Assembly (NCBI GenBank): GCA_037013685.1
Contig: CM072894.1
Coordinates: 5,458,841 to 5,522,840, forward strand
From: Acridotheres tristis
Taxonomy: Eukaryota > Chordata > Aves > Passeriformes > Sturnidae
Direction of reading: 5' to 3'
Length of the DNA: 64,000 nt
This document shows, piece by piece, positions 1-13,300 of the stretch. A model generated the notes under the pieces. It saw only the letters and a list, made by a program, of their open reading frames with translations. It had not been told where the DNA came from and did not search any database. The position numbers were made by a program, and so were the translations under genes. The stretch's first letter is position 1; each line of letters starts with the position of its first letter.

Positions 1-1336
1 ATCCTGAACTTCTAGAGCAGGAAATGGAGAGTTGGAAATTAATAGCAATCAGGTGCAGTTGAGTTGAATGGTGAATGTGCCCTTTTGGAAGCGTGGAGGG
101 TATGAACATGTGAAAACCATCAGTGAAACATTGCAAAACATCAGAGCAGTGGGAATTCTAAGCAGCCCTGGGATGTTTTTTGGTGGCTCTCCTCTTGTAT
201 CCTTAGGGGCTTACAGGTCTCTTAGTTTTAAGTCTCCTGGTCCTCTTGGAGTCACACAAATTTTAGAGAGGTTTTGGTTTTCCACTGCCAGGCAATGAAG
301 TATTTTGGTTATAATACTGCAGCCCCAGAGCTCCCAAGTGGAGAATTATACATAGATCCTTCAATATATGGCTATACTACAGTCACTTGTGGATGCAGTG
401 ATAACACCAGTGATAGAGCTGTAGTTTATTATATGGTATAGTATTTATTTGTTATAGTTCTTTTAGTTAAATATTTGTAGATGCTTACCTGATCTGTTAT
501 TTTTTTTTGCTTTGTTTGATATAAATGCCTTATATACTTATAGAAATGCCTTATAAATGCCTTATAATGTATTGCTATCATGGATTCAGTAGTATCTATG
601 AACTTTGATCCTGTTTTCTTTGATAATGAGCAGTGTTTCTCTAAGCTGACTGTGGGGATTTCAAGCCTTTGTGAGTGGGTTACTGCCTGCCTGATGATGG
701 TGCTCAGAGGTAGTGTCTGCTAAAGCTGTGGCTTTGCTTCTTTTCTTCCAATCCTGAAACTATTAGTAGTCTGCTCATTTTACAGAATTCCAGGCTGTTG
801 TATTCTAAGCTGTGCCCTGCACAGTTTCCAGCTCGTGAGTTTTAATCTGTGTCTGTCTGAGAAGTTTTAATTGATCTGACATCCAAAATGCAAGAAAATA
901 CTGTTTTCTTTGTGTAAATTACTTTGGAATCAGGTGTGGCTATTCTTGTGGGAGGTTTCCCTTCCGCTTTGGAATACTTGAAGAAATAACTACAAATTAA
1001 CAAACAAGAAGCTCAACTCTCTCCAACAGTGCTTTGCATGACTTAGTGTCTGAGCAGGGCTTTGGGGCTGTGTAGTGTCAGTAACTTATCCAAATGTGGA
1101 TGCTGTGTATAACAAATAACTCCTCTAGAGGCTGTTGTAGCAGACCTTGTAAGTAATTACTCGAACACTTTTCACTGCCTTCCCTCTCTTGCTTGTCTGC
1201 CTCTTGCTTGCAAACAGAAAGCACACTGAAAACTGGCCTAGCAGGGCTTGCATACTGAATATGCAATTCAATTACTTGCTGAATAACAGGTTTCCATCTA
1301 CAAAAAGGGCAAAATCAGCTGTATTAAGATTGCAGC

Positions 1337-1358
1337 TTTTTTTTTTTTTTTTTTTTTT
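1337..1358. repeat. Poly-T tract (22 T)
   Basis: Uninterrupted run of 22 T. It is not next to a recognisable retroelement body, so it may be a simple homopolymer or the A-tail of an unrecognised minus-strand insertion. It accounts for the phenylalanine run of the local plus-strand open frame and the lysine run of the minus-strand one. Confidence 0.9.
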
Positions 1359-1561
1359 AATACAACAATGGCAGAGTTTTCTAGACTTGCCTGATTCCTT
1401 ATGTCCTAGAGTTTGGAAACGTTTCTTTGTCCCCCACAAGTCCACTGGGATGTTGTGTGGTGGTGTCCCTGAGAGGCTGCCCTGCACTGGGATATGTCCT
1501 AAACACCTGCACTGAAAAGCTGCTGGAAACTGGTGGGCACCACTGCTAAATTAAGTATTTC

Positions 1562-1584
1562 ATTTATTTATTTATTTATTTATT
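1562..1584. repeat. (ATTT)n microsatellite
   Basis: About five and a half perfect ATTT units. A short tetranucleotide simple repeat with no other signal attached. Confidence 0.85.
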
Positions 1585-3726
1585 GACTTTTAGAGGTCCA
1601 AAAAAATTAACAGCATCCTGCCAACCTGTCACTACTTGTGAATGCTCTGCTTAGACAGATGCCTGAGAGGGAGGAGAGGGAGCTCAGGTGGAAAAGGAAC
1701 CTCTGACAGAGAGAAAATGTTAATTCAGTTTTTTTTTTCCTGCATCATGTCAGCTTTGATTTCTTCTTCATCTTTGTCTACTTCCTTAAATTATCTGCCA
1801 TAATTGTGCAAGTGGCCTGAATGAATGAAGGCTTTGCCTAATTAAATACTGAAAGACTGAAATGCAGGTATAATCTGATTATCCAAGCAAAATGACAAAT
1901 TCAAAATAACGTGCAAGTGATTGGTGTGACCTATTGAACCCAAATTTAGCTTGTTGGTTGTCTTACAGATACTGCATTGACTAAAACTGACAGCACCTTG
2001 CATGTTTGTACAACCAGCACAAATAACTTATGTTTGAAAAAAGAGTGTTTTCCATGTACCCCTTGGTTTTAGTCACTGCTGGTTCAAGAGAGGATGTTTA
2101 AATAAAGCTGATACAAATGGTGCTTCCTATATTTCTTGTTAATTTATGTGTAAAGAGGCAACTTAAATTTTGGGCAGATCATATCATATTGGATGAAATG
2201 AATATATCAGTCATAGAATTTGATTTCTTCATTTCTGGAGCTGAATTTAGACTGTGGTAGCTGTTGACAACAGTTAAGTTCTCACTTACCAGGATTATTT
2301 ACCTTTGTCTTAAGTTCTGGGACAGATGTTAAATTCATCCCTATCATTGTACTGTTGTCAACATTGTGCCAAGCTCTGTGTTCCCAATGTAGCTACATCC
2401 TTCACACAAAATACATGAATATTGCTTCATCACACCTAAATCTTTGTTTAATGGTTGCAGAGTAACCCAGGTTATTTTCAGGCTATTCATGGTGTGCAAT
2501 GGCTGCATTTTATGGTACCAGAGTACCCACCTGGTAGGGGAGCCAGCACATCCATTTTCTGGCTGAGGATTTTCAATGCAATTTTCTCCACACGATCAAA
2601 TTAGTCGCTGGTGAGCTTCTGCCTAAAATCTCTAACAGCACTTAGTGCATCTTCCTCTCTTTCCATCTGTCACCTTGCTTCCACAAACTGCCCATGTGCC
2701 CATTTTCCTCTAAGTCTGGTTGCCATTCCAGCTGCCATCTGCCAGCTGTTCTGTCTTTCTCTTGAAACCCACTTTGAGCCACGTGAAGGACGTGGCTGTG
2801 GTTTGGCCTCCTCCACTGCTGTTAACCAGTGGTGGCAGGTGACACTTGGGGCTGGCTTGCTCAATGTCTGAGTGTTTGGAATTTAGAAATTTGCCTAAAA
2901 GGGGTTGCTTTTGCCAAGGCAACATAATTCACGTTAAAAAGGTGCTGCAGCTCTTTTCCTGATCGAGTTCAATTCCTTCATAACTTTTAGCTGCCTTTCT
3001 TTTTAAAGTGCCTTGGCAAGCTTTGACTGTGGCCATACTCAGCTGCTGAGGCAGCAAGACTCAAGCGCCAGCATGTTTCAGCTTCAGACATTGTATTTAA
3101 GTGTGTAAGTCAAACTTCAACCTCTGTTACCTGTACCAGGGCATTAGCTGGCTGGGTGCTCTGCAGGAAGATGAAATATTCTGAACAAAGACAAATCATG
3201 GTGATAAAAGTCTCCTTGATTTACAGATTTGTAAACTTTTATCAAAGTCATTTGCATTTTCTTGTCCATTAAATAAGTTTACTTCTGATGACAGGAATAT
3301 ATGTATATTTCTAAAATCTATTTAATTAAATAATTTGATTACATTCAAAATTAGTTAACGCTCATTCAAAATGAATTAAGACTCTCATTGATTTCTTTCC
3401 AGAAAACTCATGTAGAGTAGTGAATATGGCTGCATAAATTGTATATTTATATATTTGAACTGGTTATTAGCACAGAAAGTAAGATGCTTCTGATACATAA
3501 AATAAATACTTTAAAGGCAAAACCCTCCTCATGACACTTCTGGAAATGCTTTTAATTTCCTGTACTGAGGAACACAAAGGGAAGTTTCTAAGTCCAACTG
3601 CAGTGGCACAGAACAACTCGTTCAATTTGTTATGGAGGTTTGAGTAAAGCAATTCCAGCCAGTTCAGAGTCCCAATCAATATAATTTCAAAGGAATCATA
3701 ATATTCTTCTTCCAGTCTGTCCTGTC

Positions 3727-3749
3727 TTTTTTTTTTTTTTTTTTTTTTT
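3727..3749. repeat. Poly-T tract (23 T)
   Basis: Uninterrupted run of 23 T. The flanks show no recognisable CR1 or other retroelement sequence. Confidence 0.9.
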
Positions 3750-4243
3750 GATCCACTTTGGAATTACTTCTTTAAAATTTAGTAGAAGCCAGGTTGATAA
3801 AGTAGGTCCAGGCACAGGCTTTGCATTCAAGCCAAATATTATCTTTGTCTATGCCAATGCAATTAGAGTAAATGAAGTGAAGCTGCAGAGACCAGATCAT
3901 CAAGAGTAAATCATTGCAGAGCCTTTAACCTGAGAATGCTTACAAGACTGAGCCAAGACAAGTAGAGCTTTTGGACTCTAAATATTCATTGATATTTTAA
4001 TTTTACTTGAATACTATTTTTTAAAATAGTTAATAGCCAGTAACACTTTGACTTTAATAGTTTCTTACTTCTCCAATACTTTTTTTCCTAATTCAAATCA
4101 GAGGTAGGCTCAGAATGAGAGTCCTTTTGAAATTATTCCTTTGTAAGTGGTGATAGATACTTCCCATACTTAGTATTGACTGAATGTCTTTTTGAACAGC
4201 TAATGAAATAAAAGCATTGATTTTTTTGGGTCTTTTTTAGCTC

Positions 4244-4269
4244 TTTTTTTTTGTTTTGTTTTGTTTTTT
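4244..4269. repeat. T-rich (TTTTG)n low-complexity tract
   Basis: A run of T interrupted by G at about five-base intervals (TTTTG units). Low-complexity sequence about 30 bp upstream of the palindrome at 4301. Confidence 0.75.
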
Positions 4270-4300
4270 GCTTAGTGTAGCCTTCTCTCTCTAAAAACTG

Positions 4301-4324
4301 TTTCCCCACAAATTTGTGGGGAAA
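4301..4324. repeat. Perfect 24-bp palindrome
   Basis: The half-site TTTCCCCACAAA (4301-4312) is followed at once, with no spacer, by its exact reverse complement TTTGTGGGGAAA (4313-4324). Symmetry stops at 4300 and 4325. It could form a cruciform or be a symmetric protein-binding site; the sequence alone gives no function. Confidence 0.9.
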
Positions 4325-5942
4325 GCAAAGGGGCTTATCTTACAGTTTCTTGTATTGAATCAGATAGATCCCTGGGGATTGATTAAACATACGAAAGGAT
4401 TAAAGATTTGGGGTTTTTTTTTTGGAGTATATTGGTTATAAACAAAGCCTTTATCCTAAAAGAAAATTTAAAGTCGATTTCAGTGCAGTCTTTGTGCTTT
4501 TCCTTCTAAGCAGTAGTTGTTTCTGATCTAACGTTGCTAAATAACATACCTGCTCTGTAACTGAAAAAATCACAGCTTCTTTCTGTAATTCAAAACTGCT
4601 GAATGCACACGAGATATCATTCAAATGCCATGTAATGCTTGGGGGAATGCTGGGTTTATATTTTCTGTGATTTTTCCTATTTTAAAACAATCATTTAAGA
4701 TGCGTTTAATTTTCTTGCCACTTATTTGCTCAGGTGCAAAAAAGTAATGTTGATCTTGGTCAGACCAGACAGAAAAATTCCTTAATGGAAATAAAATCGT
4801 TTAGAAAATGGCTTTTCCCCCTCTCAGTTTAGTTATCAGAATTCTTTTAAAAAAAGTTTCTCAAAACAGAAAAGTGACAAGTTTGCCACTCAGACTTGAA
4901 ATAGAACAGACAACTATTAATAATTTTCTGGCTTTGTTTCCTTTGATATTCCATGGTATGTTTAGCTAGATCAATCTCAGTGATTCCTTTTAAAATATCC
5001 AGTTGAAACGTTTGAGCTTTTCCAGCCTCGAGTTTCCTTTTCTGCAAAACCCAAACTTCATTTTTCAGGGAACAAACTCCCAGCAAGTGGATTTGAAACC
5101 ACAAGCAGCTTCTTGTGTGGAGAAACTGGGAGAAATCACATTATCTGCTGCTCCACACAGAGCATACAGTGTAATTTTCCAAAATCTGTTTGCCTCAGCT
5201 GGTGATAAGGGAGGGCTCCAATAACTGCTTTTTAGCCAAGAAGGAGATTTAATGCCACTGATATTTGAAAAAGAAGTTGCAGTTAGACTTCCTTCGTGAT
5301 TCTGCTCCTCAGGAGTAAAGGTTGCTCATTAGAAAAAGACAATATTAATTTACAGCATCAATATTTAATTTGAGGTTTTGCTATATTTATCTGTTAGTTT
5401 ACAATTGAGACACTAAATGCTTTGCTAGATAGCATTCATATTCTGTGTAATATATTACATAAAATAATGTACAGAGATGAAAAGATGATTTAAAGGGTAA
5501 ACAGTATTTTCTTGTCTCCTGTAGCAGAATAATTCAGATCTCCATCATAGCCAGAGCATATCTGGATTTAGCCCTTTTGAAGTTAATTTACTACAAGGTT
5601 TTGGAATTTTTTTCTGTTTTCTTTTGGATTATTTTATTTCCCTCAATTTCTCTACAACAGGCAAGAATTTAATCACTCATTTTAGGGCAGAGAACTCTAA
5701 ATCAAAGCCTGTAGTGACGTGATCAGGGAATAAGCATTTCCAAGTTCCAGTTTTCACCTTGATCTCAAATCCCATTCAGAAATCCTCTGTCAAAATGTTA
5801 AAGCTGAGTCCTTAATGTGGTCAGAATGTGCAAGGAAGTGCAGCTGTGGAAACAAATCACACATCAAGGCTTTGGTGTTTTCACCCTGTGTGTGAAACAT
5901 GACATGTTAAAACTGTATGATACTTTACAAAACTGTTATCAT

Positions 5943-5986
5943 AAAAAAACCCCAACAAGACAGAAAAAAACAAACAAAAACAAACC
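5943..5986. repeat. A-rich low-complexity tract
   Basis: A-rich stretch with interspersed C (AAAC/AAAAC units). Simple low-complexity DNA. It generates the lysine-rich frames of this area, which I do not regard as genes. Confidence 0.7.
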
Positions 5987-6471
5987 TGGAGGAAGCTTGC
6001 AGCAAAGCTCTGTTATCCCAAGGGATAACTGTGGATTTTCATGAAAAAAATGTCCTATGCATCTTCAAGAACTGTAGGTCTATATGGTATGGGACTTGCT
6101 GCAGTTTAAATAAATTGAAAATAAGCTGTGTTTTAAACATAGAAATATGAATTCTGTAAAAGCCTTAAACAGTGACATGGCTTAGCAGAGAGTGGCCAGC
6201 CTTGGGAGAAGGGTCTGAAAATACAAAGTCATGTAAAGGTGAGAAATCAGAGCTTAGGCTCTGTCATTCTGCTCTGGTCAGGAGGATTGTGCATTAGCCA
6301 CTGCATTGTGGCTGGATGGGCAGCAGCAAATGATTGAGCTAAGAAATTGCTTAAATGATTTTCTACCAGCTTTTGTGCCAGCAGCTGTCAGAGATAGCCC
6401 TAGGCTCTAACCCAGCAAACAGGCATGACTGTGTTCAAAGCAAGTTTGTTTTCTGATTTCTCTGCCTGCAG

Positions 6472-6537
6472 GCTCTGTAGGGAACTGCCATGGCTGTACC
6501 AAATGGAGCTCGATACCAGAATGCCTTGGCATCAACA
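6472..6537 (+). other. Candidate small exon (unidentified)
   Basis: The 66-bp stretch is preceded by a good acceptor (pyrimidine-rich tract ending CTGCAG, AG at 6470-6471) and followed by a donor-like GTAAGG at 6538. It contains an ATG at 6490 in a strong Kozak context (GCCATGG), from which 16 codons (MAVPNGARYQNALAST) run to the donor. An in-frame TAG lies 12 bases upstream of the ATG, so in that frame it would be a 5'UTR plus start exon. The other two frames are also open across the 66 bp, so the reading frame is undetermined. No family is recognised. Splice-like pairs of this quality occur by chance in 64 kb, so this is a candidate only. Confidence 0.2.
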
Positions 6538-6794
6538 GTAAGGCTTTACAAGTCCTCAAGTTCAGTCAAGTTTAAAAATATAAGACTATATCCTAGAAAT
6601 AAAAAAACTCTTGAACCCTCTCCTTTCCCCCCAGAAGAGCTGTTTGTAACGTTTGCTTTTCCAGTGGAAGCCAAGCTTGGCTGATGTGTTATGAGAAAAG
6701 TTCAGGTAACTGTGAAGGACTTCAGTTAATATTTTCTTGTGAGAATTAAACAAACTGGTTTATAAGAAACATTATTAAATTAAATATTATGAAG

Positions 6795-6876
6795 TGGTGT
6801 CCCTGTCCAGGCAGGAGGGTGGAACTAGATGGTCTTAGAGGCCACTTCCAACCCAGTCCATTCTGTGATTCCATGA
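6795..6876 (+). mobile_element. CR1 LINE 3' tail, truncated
   Basis: About 80 bp matching the avian CR1 3' end in order: 'gtgtccctgtccaggcag', 'gtggaactagatggtctta', 'cacttccaacccagtcc', then the terminal octamer repeat as TTCTGTGATTCCATGA. Such 5'-truncated copies are dead insertions made by target-primed reverse transcription. There is no coding capacity. The plus-strand orientation follows from the direction of the terminal repeat. Confidence 0.93.
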
Positions 6877-9800
6877 GGTAGAGCAGTTCTTGCTCTTCTA
6901 AGTGAAGAGCCTTCAATTTTGTGTCTAGTCACTCATACAATTGCACAGTCAGTTGTTCTGTAAGGTGTTTGAAAGTAGTTAAGTCTAAAACCTGCTGGCT
7001 AGCAATGATTAGTGAGCAAGGATGAAAAGTTTCTTTCAGATTAATTAGAGACCAACCCTAAACTGCTGGAACTCAGTGTTAATCCTTCTCCCAGTGCTGA
7101 CAGAAGCACTTAGATCCTGGCAGTGGTTAATGTCAGCTTTGGGATGAGCCAAGTCTTTGGTAAAGTGGTTAATAATGCTTGATAAAGGTTAACATTATCA
7201 AGTGAAAAAATGAGATTTCCTGAGACTTGAAATGTTTCCTACTGTGGATCCTGTACTCAAAGCCCTGAGCTGTGCAGGCTCTTCTCATCTGTGATCACAC
7301 CATGGGGTTCCCTTACATGTGATCATTAAATGGTTCCTTTAATGGTTCCACTAAATCTTATAAAAAATGAGGTTGAACAGAACAGGGGTCTCCTGATTTT
7401 TCTCTAAAAATAGATTAAAACATAAGAACTAGAAAGCTGCACTTCTAGTTCGAAGTTTCTAATTGCACTAATTTTAGAAGGGCAGGTAATAAAATAGCAG
7501 TTCCATTTCTATGCTTCTACCTTTTTTAGCTCTTGATCTGGATTTGTGAACTTCAGCCTTTACAGTGCATGTACTACTGTGAGGATTTCCTCAGCAGTGT
7601 GTTATTGACTGAATTTTAAAAATCTAAGTCCACATACTCATGTTCAGTAGCTCACACTGGGGTCCATATCGATTTTTCAGTGTCATGACTCCAGTTGCTA
7701 GTGTTGCTGTGGTCATTTAAAAGCAGTATTACTTCCCTCCTGTATATCAGATGTACTCTTAGAATTGAAAGAAATGGTGTGTAGAAATATTTCACTAATA
7801 AAAATCACTTGATGATTTATTTAATTGAATTTCCCAAAGAACCTTAAGATGTCTTCAAATGTATTTGTTATTTTGCATCCAGGAGTGTGGAGCAGACAGT
7901 CAGTGTAAAGAGTTTTTGGGGTAAAAATTGGCTGCAATTGTCTGTAATTAATGTTAAATACTTGCCATTTGAAATCAAAGTAGTTTGGTAGGATGCCAGA
8001 ATCACCAAGTTATTTTTGTTTCCTATTTCAATGAATCTTTCTGTTAGAGTTGTCAGAGAACTTATAGAAAGCAGCTCATCTAAAATTTTGTATTAGTATA
8101 AACATTCTGTCATCAAACTTCTTGCTTTAATATTTATATAAAATACAATATGTGACTGAACAATTAATGTAAATACATGTATGGATGCAGAAACAGAGTC
8201 ACAAACATTTATTTCCATGTTCATCTAGATTAATTTTAAAACAGAGTTTCCTGGATACAAGTAAAGCATCTTTAATTCATCTTTATCCTTTGTAGTGAAA
8301 CAGAATATAGAATATATGCTGATCTAGTAACCCCACTGGAAGTTTTATCACAAACACTTGGGGGTTACTTTAGCTAATATGACATCTGTGCATAATTATC
8401 CATCCCATCACTCTTCCTGGTGCTACTCTACTATTCCTCTATTGAAAGTGTCAGGACAATGCTGCAAACATAATGGTGCTGGGTTTTAATCAGCACAGAC
8501 ACAGCAAACAACTGTTCATTATGAAGATCAGAATTTAGAAATGGCTTGAAGTCATAGCTTTTAAATAAAAAGCTGATTTTGTTAGTTAAATAAAACAATC
8601 TCAAGATACTACTTATTTTAGGTATATTTTCCATCTGTCTCAGTTGATAAGGAACTTCTGGCAGTCTAATGAAATCTTTGATCACTCTAACTACTAAACC
8701 TGCATTTTAACTGATCCCAAACATGTTCACACACGTCTGTAAGAGTTTCTTCAAAACAGCCTGTTACAGAGAAAGTTCTCAATTTCTTTTACAGAAAGAT
8801 CAAGTCAGAAAAATATAATATTTGTATTGACGTGGAAGAGAATAATTGAGTTGTAATGTTACTGTTGTATTGATATATATCTAGATCCTATTAAGTTTGG
8901 TTTGTTTTAAGTTCTGGAAGTTAATCTCAAATTTATTTATTCACTCTTTTTTCATCTCAAAGAAGGGGGAGCATAGGGGAATTAGGGGTAATGATGGCCT
9001 GCTTTACTGTGTTGATTCTTCCAGGAGGTGATGCCTGTCTATACAGAAATAAACAGAAATAATTCAAAAATTTGAAATTTTTGTGAAACCTGAGTGATAA
9101 TCAGAACTGTAAAATGCAGCCATGAAAGCTGCCAGATGAGATTGAATTTCTGGCATTATTGACAAAGCTCAGTTATTCAGTGTTTCCTTAGGTGGTCATT
9201 GTTATATAGCAACCTATTCTCAGCTGCTTCACTTCCCGTGAGGAGAGGAAAGATTTGCAGCTTTGTGGTGACACATCCTTGTTCCTCTTAGCTTGGATTG
9301 TGGTGGCCAATATGTGGGTACATTTTCTGGCTGGGATCAGAAAAGCACAGAGCTTGGTACAGAGGCTCGAGCAGTGGTGCATAGCATGAGCTGTATTTGT
9401 TCACCTTCTAAGAAAACCCTTGTAATATGATACCAATAATAATAGTACTATTTTAATAGAATAATTTAATAACAAATTAGATCTATTTCCATTTTCCATA
9501 TAATAATTTCTATATAAAATTTCTATTATATATATTTATATATATATATATATTTTTTTTTTTCAGATTAATGTATTGGTGGTTTTGTGTCTTGGTAGCC
9601 TGTACATTGAATTCTCAAAAGTCTAGCTTCCAGCAGAGACTACTGATATTATAAATGGGATTTTGTGGGAAGTTCTTTTCCACCAAGGAATAATGGCACT
9701 CACTAAGGTGACTTACATAATTTTATTCTGATTGACTTGTCCAGAGCACTAATCTGTTCAGAGTGCCTGTGCTTGAAGGTTTAGGGTTAAATCTCCTTTT

Positions 9801-10317
9801 TTTTTGGTGTGTGCTCAACGTGGTGTTAGGTGTGAAGTAGCTGGAGATGTATAATGTCAGAAAAAGGCAGGGAGAGAAGGAATCTGCAGGGTGGGAGATG
9901 AGAGATGAGGGTCTGCTGTGAAATTATCCCTGTAATGGTAGTAAACAGATATTGGGTGTTTTCACCCTTAATTCTCTGTACTATTCCCTGTTATGTGTCT
10001 CCATGTATTTAATGAGAATAAGAGATGGATTAATTCCATAGCCTCGTGTCTGACTCCCATATGGAGGTAGAATAAATATTTGCAGCAGGTATTTTATGGA
10101 ATACCAGCAGAGAGAATGTGTTTAGAGGATATGTTCCTGGTTATCCTAGAATTCTCCTGCCATGTCAAGGGTTCAAATCTGCTCACACACTTGTTCCTCA
10201 ATACTGAATTACTGGCTGAAACCATGAGGGGAATTTTTCTTTGCATCAACATCATATCCTCTTTTCTTTCTTCCCTCCCACAGTTGAATCCAACCTAATT
10301 TGTGGTTTTGGCCAGAA
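6877..10317. other. AT-rich noncoding DNA, no gene recognised
   Basis: No open frame longer than about 84 codons and no recognisable domain. It contains a hairpin-capable inverted repeat at 7178-7202 (CTTGATAA arms, 9-base loop) and a TA-rich tract at 9526-9563. I see nothing else identifiable. Confidence 0.7.
9526..9563. repeat. (TA)n plus poly-T low-complexity tract
   Basis: Alternating TA sequence running directly into 11 T, within a broader A/T-only neighbourhood beginning about 9420. Simple repeat. Confidence 0.85.
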
Positions 10318-10366
10318 CTCCTTGTGGGTCCCTTCCAACTCAGTTTATTCTGTGATTCTGTGATTT
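10318..10366 (+). mobile_element. CR1 LINE 3' end, very short copy
   Basis: About 50 bp of the CR1 terminus: 'gtgggtcccttccaactcag' followed by TTATTCTGTGATTCTGTGATT, the characteristic terminal octamer repeat. Only the extreme 3' end is present. The preceding sequence from about 10268 ('ccacagttgaatccaacc') may be a diverged continuation, but I cannot confirm that. Confidence 0.9.
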
Positions 10367-13300
10367 TATTTTCAAGATGGCAAATTTTTTTGGTGAAAAA
10401 ATTGTTTTGGAAAGTGGGAAAAAAAATCATGTAGGCAAGTTAAGGACAGTTTTCTTTGTTGGATAAAGCAGCTTAAAACCACCAAATAATTTAAAAAATA
10501 TCTACTGACAGCTATCTTAAATGGGAATATGTCCTTCAACTGTAAAGGAGATGCTGTGTCAAATCTATTCACTGACACTGAATCACTCCAAAGTTTCTCT
10601 CTGTATTCCTTTTATACCAAAAATAGTAAAAGAACAAATCAACTAAGGGGTCCTCAGTAGCATCCTTTAGAGACATGTTTGAGCCACATCCTGTCTCTTC
10701 ACTCTGTTCATGTTCTACAAGCTATTATTAGATGTAATGTCTATTTAGAGGACAAAATAACAATTGAATAAGATAGCAGATTGTTTAAAGCTTTTCAGTA
10801 ATCACTTAAGATTCAGGCACAGATTCTTGATAGACCTTGAAAGAGGAGATGAAACCATCTGGGTGAAGATTGACAGACAAAATAAGTGACAAAAGATAAT
10901 TTTGCACTAGCTGGTTGATGGATTTTCTTTGTGACTGGTGACTTTCAGGTGCAATCAGCAAGTGCCTATTTCAGCTTCTGGTTGTAAATCCTGAGCAAAT
11001 ACCATCCTGTATATATTTTGAATTTGATGTGTGATTTAAAACATGTGCATATGATTTTGGGAGAGGTGTATTTAAAAAAAATGAAGATGAACATTTTAAT
11101 ACCTTCTCTGTAGATAACCAGCCTAAATTTGTCATGACCAAGAGGTATAGAAAGGCTTTTCCTGATTTTCAGAGGAGCTAGAATGATTTGTCTAATTTCT
11201 GAGACAAACAATATTGGTAGTCATTTAGGATATTGTACAGAGATACCAATATCTATTCCTTATCTTGTGATAAGAATATTGTGAACTCAGCAATTTAAGA
11301 GGAGGTATTTTACACTTGGAAAAATTAAGTATTTTGCTGAGACAGCTCTCACCCACTTGGATATAATGAGTGTTTGGACTACTTATTCAGATGTCATGTA
11401 TTTGCATTTTCTGTTACTTTCCCACCACATCCAAAAGGCTAAACAAAGTAATGCTGTAAAGAGAGGGAATGTTTTAAATCTCTGGTAGTGAACCACCCAA
11501 CCAACATTTACTAGCAGCTTGATTTTTCAATTACATGTCAGAATGGCTTTTTTGTCACTGTTGCTCTAAGTTAACTTCTACTAAGCATGGTGTGGGACAT
11601 ATATATTGTGTGCAGGGGTCACCCAAGTGACCCTGTACACTTCAGCTTTCAAAGGTTTCAAAGGCTGCTTATCTCCTCCAAGCAATTACCTGCCTTGCCC
11701 AGTGATGCATACCATGAGGCTGCAGCACTGTGAATGTGTAATCAAAGTGACTCCCTCCCAGTGAATCTCATTTTGGACCTTGAAGACAGTTTATAAATTA
11801 CTTTCAGAGGATTTTTTTTCCTCTTCTATTTGGTAGCATCCATTTCAAATGCAAAAGCAGTGTGGTATGTCCCCTGCCAGCTCTTGGATTTTACTGGGAA
11901 TTGGGTGGGTGAATGCATGACGTAGTTGCTAGACCAACAGTACAGTGTGAAAATTCTACACTCAGTTTCTCTTCTCCAGTAAAAGTGTCTTAAGTAGTGG
12001 AATAAACAGAACAAACAATACATGCCCTCCTAGGACAGTTGTTTCTTGACTCTGAATTAAAATTGGCTACACTGAATATTTGCAGGCAATCCTGTGACAG
12101 AATGAGGAGCTTTTTTGGCTGTGAATGTACATGCAGCTTACCTAGAAAAGGGCTCAAAGTAGAGCATCTGAGAAAGACAGAGTTTTTCCTCTTTTCCCTG
12201 CCAAGCACTTCCATTTCATAATGTCAAATTCAGATAAGCACATTGTAGCCTGACCATTAAATGCTGAAGTGACATTAAGGAACAGGTTTGGGAAACAGTT
12301 TGAGAGTCTCTGGAGCAGCAGATTTCAAACAGGGATGTTGCAAAGTAGAGGGAAAAGCAGAGTGTTGGAGCATGTCAAGCCTTGAATTTATAAATGCTAA
12401 GAGAGAATTCCATTTATCCTTGGTGTGAGCTCATCAGAATCATTTGTGTCTGTCTCCTTGTGTAAGAATAAAGAAGGGAAAGGGGTTTGGGACATCTGGG
12501 TTTTTATATGTTGTTGGTGATTTTAAGGTAAACATACGTGCATGGCAACTTTTGCAAAATGTGTGTACCTCACGAATTGTGATTTTAGTAAGCTTTTTTC
12601 CCAAATGAGAGGATATTTTAGAGAAGAGCTGCTTTAAAATAGTGATATTTCCTCCTATGTCTATCTTTAAATGCAGCAATAAATTTAATATAGTGGCTTA
12701 AATTTGTTGTGCCTCAGCTCAACAGGGAAACAGTAGAGTAAGTACCTTAAGGGGGAGTGGCAGAGTAAAAATTACAAAAAAATTCTCACTGATTTCAGTG
12801 GGGCACTGTTTATGATCAGATGGAATGGCAGAATTCTAGGTAAGGTTTTCCGTGTTTTGCCCTCTGCCAGCTGCTTGCATCCATTTCAATTTCCATTTCA
12901 ATGAATGCAGTGTCATATATTAAGCTGAATGTCCTGTTTACTTCAGTGAAACTTTGATCTCCAAATAAAAATTCCTGTTGACATTAGAAAATAATTGCTA
13001 AAGTTTCATGCTCTGAAAACATTTATGCACAGGCTCATCCTTCCTTTCTGGCTGGCCAAACCACAAAATCTGTGGCAAAGCAGATCTCTGCCCTGTGCAG
13101 ATTGCCTTATTAATTCTGCTCAGACCTCCCTCTCCAAAAAGCAGTGCACAGTTGTTTTCTCATCTCTAACCAAATATTCATCATTAATCTGCTTTGGAGT
13201 ACAGCATGGTTTGCAACACATCTCTAATGTATCTGACACAAGCAATCAGGTGAAACATTATTGTGAGGCAAGCAGGCCAGAGAAACAATTTTAAAAATTA

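Larger units (their letters stand above)
1..6471. other. AT-rich noncoding DNA, no gene recognised
   Basis: This stretch contains only short, mutually overlapping open frames, the longest about 108 codons and part of that encoded by a poly-T run. No protein family, RNA gene or long retroelement is recognisable. It contains poly-T tracts at 1337 and 3727, a TTTA array at 1562, a TTTTG run at 4244, a perfect palindrome at 4301 and a short inverted repeat at 4013-4030 (ACTATTTT/AAAATAGT, 2-base loop). I read it as intergenic or intronic sequence. Confidence 0.7.

Noticed and set aside
9780..9790. TTAGGG near 9782 as interstitial telomere sequence
   Set aside because: A single unit only; no tandem array.
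10165..10180. GGTTCAAATC resembling a tRNA B box
   Set aside because: No A box at the correct distance and no cloverleaf stems in the flanks.
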